DNA of 64,000 bases, taken from assembly GCA_027627225.1 (NCBI GenBank), contig CM051029.1:69612578-69676577 (forward strand), written 5' to 3'. This DNA comes from Congeria kusceri (taxonomy: Eukaryota > Mollusca > Bivalvia > Myida > Dreissenidae). The notes below the pieces were generated by a model. The model was not told where the DNA came from, ran no database searches, and saw nothing but the letters and a program-made list of their open reading frames with translations. Positions 59,965 through 64,000 of this stretch are shown here, piece after piece (positions within the stretch are counted from its first letter, which is position 1; each line of letters opens with the position of its first letter). The position numbers were made by a program, and so were the translations under genes.

Positions 59965-60261
59965 TCACCCGTTTTCGGTCTCCTGTTCTATTGGCGTGGC
60001 CAGTAATTTGTGGACCTTCTTCTGGTGGGCCACCAAATCTGTCTTCCGTCCATATCGTTTATTGCACGATGGACAGAAGTACAACGTAAATTTCGGTTCG
60101 TGCTTGGCTGTCCAATGGCGCCTGTAGCTACTATATTTGGCGTACTTGTGTTTGCCGCAAACGTTGCAGGCCGTGGGCTGATTAGGCCAAACAGGCCTTT
60201 CATGGTCCTCGAACGCTTCGAGTTCTTGGGTAATCCCATCAAGAAGCTCAATAGATGCCAT
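59965..60261 (-). pseudogene. N-terminal half of a C2H2 zinc-finger ORF, interrupted by the MULE
   Basis: ATG at 60261 opens 98 codons. Two C2H2 fingers: 'CNVCGKHKYAKYSSYRRHWT' ending in AKH, and 'CPSCNKRYGRKTDLVAHQKK' ending in VH. After 'PIEQETEN' the reading frame runs into the MULE end and stops at the element's second codon (TGA 59965-59967). The other half is at 56494-56690. Without the insertion the ORF would be about 160 residues. It lies between the integrase (61388) and the LTR (56404) on the same strand, so it may be an accessory ORF of that retroelement. Confidence 0.75.
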
Positions 60262-60985
60262 GGTCAAACTGAAAGTATGTGCAGGATAGATGTATAGGGT
60301 AGTATTAATACTGACTTTTAATTTTTTTTTTTTTTTTAACAATTAAATCTGGTCGTCCATAGATTCACTTTCTTATAAGTCTTACATCATATCAGATATT
60401 GGAGATGATGTATACAGTATGAATGTGCATGTAGACTTGTTTTATACAACTAGGTCATTAATAACCTTTCATTGCTCATCAAGAACATCATTAATAATTT
60501 TGGTAAAACCGGGTCAGTTATGGCAGTAAGATGTCATAGGATTCAGCAATCCTTTTAGTTGTAAAATGTTAACTAATTATATGATAAACTATTTACACAT
60601 GTTCTTAAACAAACTCTCAATAACATGGGTTATGTCCTATAACTAGGTCAATAATGACCTTTCATCGCTAGCCGATAAACAAACCCTTGCAATTAAGAAG
60701 ACTTCTACTCCTATGCATGCAACATGCGGCCAAAGTATCTCTGTACCCCCTAAGGCCGGGGCCGATTAAACCATGATGATTAGACAATAAATAAATATGA
60801 TATTATAGTAAATATTCCATAATGAAATGAAACAGTTACATCAAAACATGATGTCCTCATAATTAAGTAACTTAATTATTTATTTACATAAGCGGACCAT
60901 TTATATGTTTACACTTCAGTAATACGCTATTTGATTTAAAGGAAACAAGACCATTATGTATTTCCGCTAAATGAAATACTTCTTA
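60262..60985. other. No gene seen
   Basis: Between the zinc-finger ORF and the integrase. It contains a poly-A/T run at 60320-60340 and two diverged copies of 'aactaggtcaataatgacctttcat' at about 60450 and 60642. Confidence 0.4.
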
Positions 60986-60989
60986 TGAC

Positions 60990-61375
60990 CAAAATGAAAC
61001 TACATCATTACGAATTTGCCCTCACAGCACTACGTCATGTGTTTGCAACGAAACAACAGCATTATGTATTTACACTAACAGCACTACGTCATGTGTTTGC
61101 AATGAAACAACAGCATTACGTATTTACATTAACAGCACTACGTCATGTGTTTGCAATGAAACAACAGCATTACGTATTTACTCTAACAGCACTACGTCAT
61201 GTGTTTGCAATGAAACAACAGCATTATGTATTTACATTAACAGCACTACGTCATGTGTTTGCAATGAAACAACTGCATTATGTATTTACATTAACAGCAC
61301 TACGTCATGTGTTTGCAATGAAACAACAGCATTATGTATTTACACTAACAGCACTACGTCATGTGGTTGCAACAA
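60990..61375. repeat. 54 bp minisatellite, 7 copies
   Basis: Seven units of 54 bp with 'cagcactacgtcatgtgttt' and 'gcaatgaaacaacagcatta'. The period is a multiple of three and the frame is free of stops, which produces a repetitive 138-residue ORF (TALRHVFAMKQQHYVF units). It ends a few bases past the integrase stop codon, so it lies in the retroelement's 3' region. Confidence 0.95.
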
Positions 61376-61387
61376 CATCTCTTCCAT

Positions 61388-63184
61388 TTACAGATTGCTA
61401 GGATCAAAAATCTGTTTTGGCTTGACCGTACGTCCAACTCGTGTACGGTATGGTTCACCGTTTGATATAGGACCTGGTCTTGATTCACATGCAGTTTCAG
61501 AGTCTACTTCAATTGCAGTTTCAGTATTTGTTTCACCTCTGGATTCCGTATCAGTATTTTGTGAAACTGACTCATCATCTACACCTAACCTTTGAGAATT
61601 ACAACTTTTCAAATGGTCCACATGTACAACTACAATTTTTTTTGAACTTTGATGCTCAATTTTGTAGGTTACAGATGTAACCTTTTGTAACACCTTATAT
61701 GGTCCTATCCAAGCCAAACCTAACTTTTGATTTGCAGTAGGTGGATACCATCGCCAAACCATCTCTCCCTCGCTAAACTTTCTAGGTTTCAAGCCTTTAG
61801 AATAAGCTTTCTTTTGCCTGGAAGCAGCCATTTTTAAATGAGTGCAAACCTGCTTGAAAGACATTTCCATAGACAATTTAATCCATTCCACATACTCTGA
61901 AGGACATAAAGGTTCTACTTTTCTAGGGGTCTGTCCTAACATAACGTCAACAGGGAGTGTTATTTCCCTTCCAAACAAAAGTAAATTAGGACTACATTTT
62001 GTACTCTCGTGACATGATGCTCTGTAAGCCATCATAATAAATGGCAAATGGTCATCCCAATCATCTCTGTTGTCGTTTACATACACGGCCATCATTGCTT
62101 GTATTGTGCGATTATGCCTCTCCACTAAACCATCAGAACGAGGATTGTAAGGAACAGTTCTAGTTTTTTGTATTCCTAAAAGTAGGCACATGTGTTTCAA
62201 AAGACGGGATTCAAACTCAGGACCTTGATCTGAATGTATAATTGTGGGAACTCCATATCTACAAATGAACTGTGTGACAAGAGTATCAGCAACAGTGAGT
62301 GCTGTATGGTCCTTGAGAGCGAATGCTTCTGTAAATTTGGTGTAATAATCTGAGATCACTAGAACATACTGATTATCATTACTTGTCATTGGTAATGGTC
62401 CTAAAATGTCCAATGCTATACGATCAAGTGGTTGATATGAGATATCTTGCTGTAGTTCTGATTTGCCACAACCTGGACCGGGTTATCTACGTGAACACAT
62501 TTCACATGAACTAACCCAGCGCCGTATATCACTACAGTAGTTTGGCCAATAGAATCGTTTCTTGATGGAAGCTATTGTTTTGTCTCTACCCAAGTGTCCT
62601 GCCAATCTGCTCTCATGCAATTGTTTAAAAATTTCAGACCTTAACGTTGATGGAAGTACAAGTCTTAAGCCATTGTCACCTGTTCGCCATAACAAATTGT
62701 CTTTTACTGTCATGGATTCCCATAAACTCCACAAGATTCTTACATTTTGGCTATATTCATTGATAGCAGACCTTGATGGCTTTTCACATGAATTGGACTT
62801 AAACTGTAATAAAATTTTAATATCTGAATCACTACTTTGCATTTCCTCTAACTGTTCCGGTGACCAATTTTCAATCCAGTTGGAACACAGCACAGTGCTT
62901 TTGTCGATTTTATTCTGCTGGGAATCGTGTATCCTATCATCAGGGGATTGAATCACAGAACAATGAACATCATCTTCTCTACGTGCCTTTCCACTGAGTG
63001 CTTTAGGCATCAGCATGCCTTTTTGACCGCTGGGGACTGTGTCAACACCTCCCACCATCCCGTTGTATTCAGAGTCAGTATTGTATTCATGATTTAAAAC
63101 ATGAAGTTCTGGACCATCATCATTACAAACGTCTGGGCAACACGTAGTACTAACGCTAGGGTCTGGAGCTAGGGTTCGAGGCAA
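61388..63184 (-). pseudogene. Integrase region of a second Ty3/gypsy element, one in-frame stop
   Basis: Two ORFs in the same frame separated by TAA at 62483-62485. The upstream part ends with the H2C2 zinc-binding region ('HESRLAGHLGRDKTIASIKK' ... 'SSCEMCSRR'). The downstream part has the DDE core: D in 'DILGPLPMTSNDNQYVLVIS', D in 'IIHSDQGPEF', and E in 'RSDGLVERHNRTIQ'. It also has a chromodomain-free C-terminus with 'GPYKVLQKVTSVTYKIEH' and ends FDPSNL. The N-terminal ~110 residues (63184-62850) are an acidic linker after RNase H. Confidence 0.88.
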
Positions 63185-63215
63185 AGTGTTGCCTTTTGCG
63201 CTTATGTCATTGCAA

Positions 63216-64000
63216 TCAGTCGTAGGTGTCTAACACTGTTAACCACCGAGCGAGCATGCCCTCTGGTTCCTTGAAGTTTTTTAACCATGTTAGTGAAGCA
63301 TGATCAGTGCGAACAAGAAAATGTCGTCCCCACAAGTAATGCCTAAACTGTCTAACAAAGGTTACAACCGCTAGTAATTCAATCATGGTAGTACAGTATC
63401 TCTGTTGTGACTTATTAAGTGACTTACTGGCATACGCAGTCACTCTTTCAACACCATCCTGGACTTGGGAAAGAACTGCACCAATTCCTGTTTGTGACCC
63501 ATCTGTGTCAAGTATGAACATCCCAATATTTTGTGGAAAGCCTAAAATTGGAGGGGATATCAGCTTTTCTTTAAGCTGTTCAAAACTTGATTGGCATTCC
63601 TCCGACCAAAAGAACCGTTTTCTTTTCTGAGTTAATTCTGTCAATGGAAAAGCAATCTGTGCGAAATTGGGTATAAACTTTCTGTAGTAACTCAAAAGAC
63701 CGAGGAAGCTTTTAATTTCAGTCTTATTCTGGGGTACAGGCCATGAATAAACTGCCTCGATTTTTGATGGGTTGCACGAAATTCCATCTTCTGAAACAAG
63801 GTGACCTAAATATTCAACTTGTTTTCTGAACAAGTGACATTTCTTTGGTTTGAGAGACAACTTTGAAGCACGGAATCTAGAGAAAACTTCAGCTAAATTA
63901 GCAAATGTTTTTTCAAATGTACTTCCGAACACAATAATATCATCAGCAAAGACACTGTTTCCATTGCATACCACGCAGAACTAATTCCACTAATCGCTCA
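63216..64000 (-). pseudogene. RT (thumb) and RNase H of the second Ty3/gypsy element (partial)
   Basis: Reads 'FADDIIVFGSTFEKTF', 'VEYLGHLVSEDGISCNPSK', 'SFLGLLSYYRKFIPNF' (RT palm end to thumb), then RNase H 'FILDTDGSQTGIGAVLSQ' and 'LVRTDHASLTWLKNFKEPEG'. Just upstream of ADD the expected Tyr is absent: another frame reads 'LVELVLRGMQWKQCLC' into a stop, which fits a ~5-base deletion at the YADD box near 63940. It runs off the right edge. A frameshift near 63205-63215 separates it from the integrase ORF. Confidence 0.85.

Larger units (their letters stand above)
56691..59970 (-). mobile_element. MULE (Mutator-like) DNA transposon, 3280 bp
   Basis: Flanked by a perfect 8 bp target-site duplication, gttttcgg, at 56683-56690 and 59971-59978. 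The TIRs are ~50 bp: left 'atggaggtttcgtcacactg' continuing 'cagtttcgtcacactta', right the complement with three or four changes. TIRs contain the 'tttcgtcacact' motif twice. The element contains the five-exon transposase gene and an 80 bp subterminal tandem duplication (59438-59597). It is inserted in a C2H2 zinc-finger ORF. Confidence 0.92.

Noticed and set aside
60985..61401. Repeat protein of TALRHVFAMKQQ units
   Set aside because: Follows the 54 bp minisatellite, whose period is a multiple of three; no codon bias or start signal.

Overview
This is animal nuclear DNA, very probably from a bivalve mollusc. It is AT-rich, with small spliced exons, long introns, many short tandem arrays and nested DNA transposons and Ty3/gypsy retroelements. 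The dispersed ~250 bp inverted-repeat element (3 copies) and the 'TCAAGGTCA'-bearing tandem repeats are typical of bivalve assemblies. I associate the former with dreissenid mussels, but that is from memory and not proven here.

Host genes (left third). UPF3 (nonsense-mediated decay factor) runs on the minus strand from its start at 15134 to beyond the left edge; nine exons with in-phase splice sites give 347 codons. NDUFA1 (complex I subunit) starts 363 bp away on the plus strand, with three exons spread over 8.3 kb. The two share a bidirectional promoter interval. The UPF3 introns hold a minisatellite of ~68 bp units made from the end of UPF3's own exon 5, a second full copy of that exon, and a MITE 26 bp from a splice acceptor.

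Middle (24-45 kb). This part is mostly repeats: a foldback element with ~165 bp tandem core units, trinucleotide arrays, a decayed Ty3/gypsy element (30.15-35.11 kb, minus strand), a 21-22 bp minisatellite, a fragment of a DDE/integrase-core gene, diverged direct repeats, and two short inverted-repeat elements. A cysteine-rich orphan exon (42.3-42.6 kb) and two weak candidate exons near 28-29 kb are the only other coding signals.

Right part (45-64 kb), all minus strand. A spliced PIF1-family helicase (45.5-49.6 kb) lies downstream of an uncharacterised ~955-codon gene. That gene looks like an RNase H-fold transposase with a Tudor-like tail, and one in-frame TGA interrupts it (50.6-53.9 kb). 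A small two-exon gene precedes it (54.0-55.1 kb). Then comes a nested structure: a 3' LTR with its polypurine tract (56.04-56.40 kb), a C2H2 zinc-finger ORF split in two by a 3280 bp MULE transposon with a perfect 8 bp target-site duplication, and the pol region of a second Ty3/gypsy element running off the right edge (61.4-64 kb). The MULE encodes a PHD + FLYWCH + MULE transposase in five exons.

The most notable points are the MULE-split zinc-finger ORF, which may be an extra ORF of the retroelement; the exon-derived minisatellite in UPF3 with a possibly usable duplicated exon; the UPF3-NDUFA1 head-to-head pair; and the uncharacterised transposase-like gene beside a PIF1 helicase.
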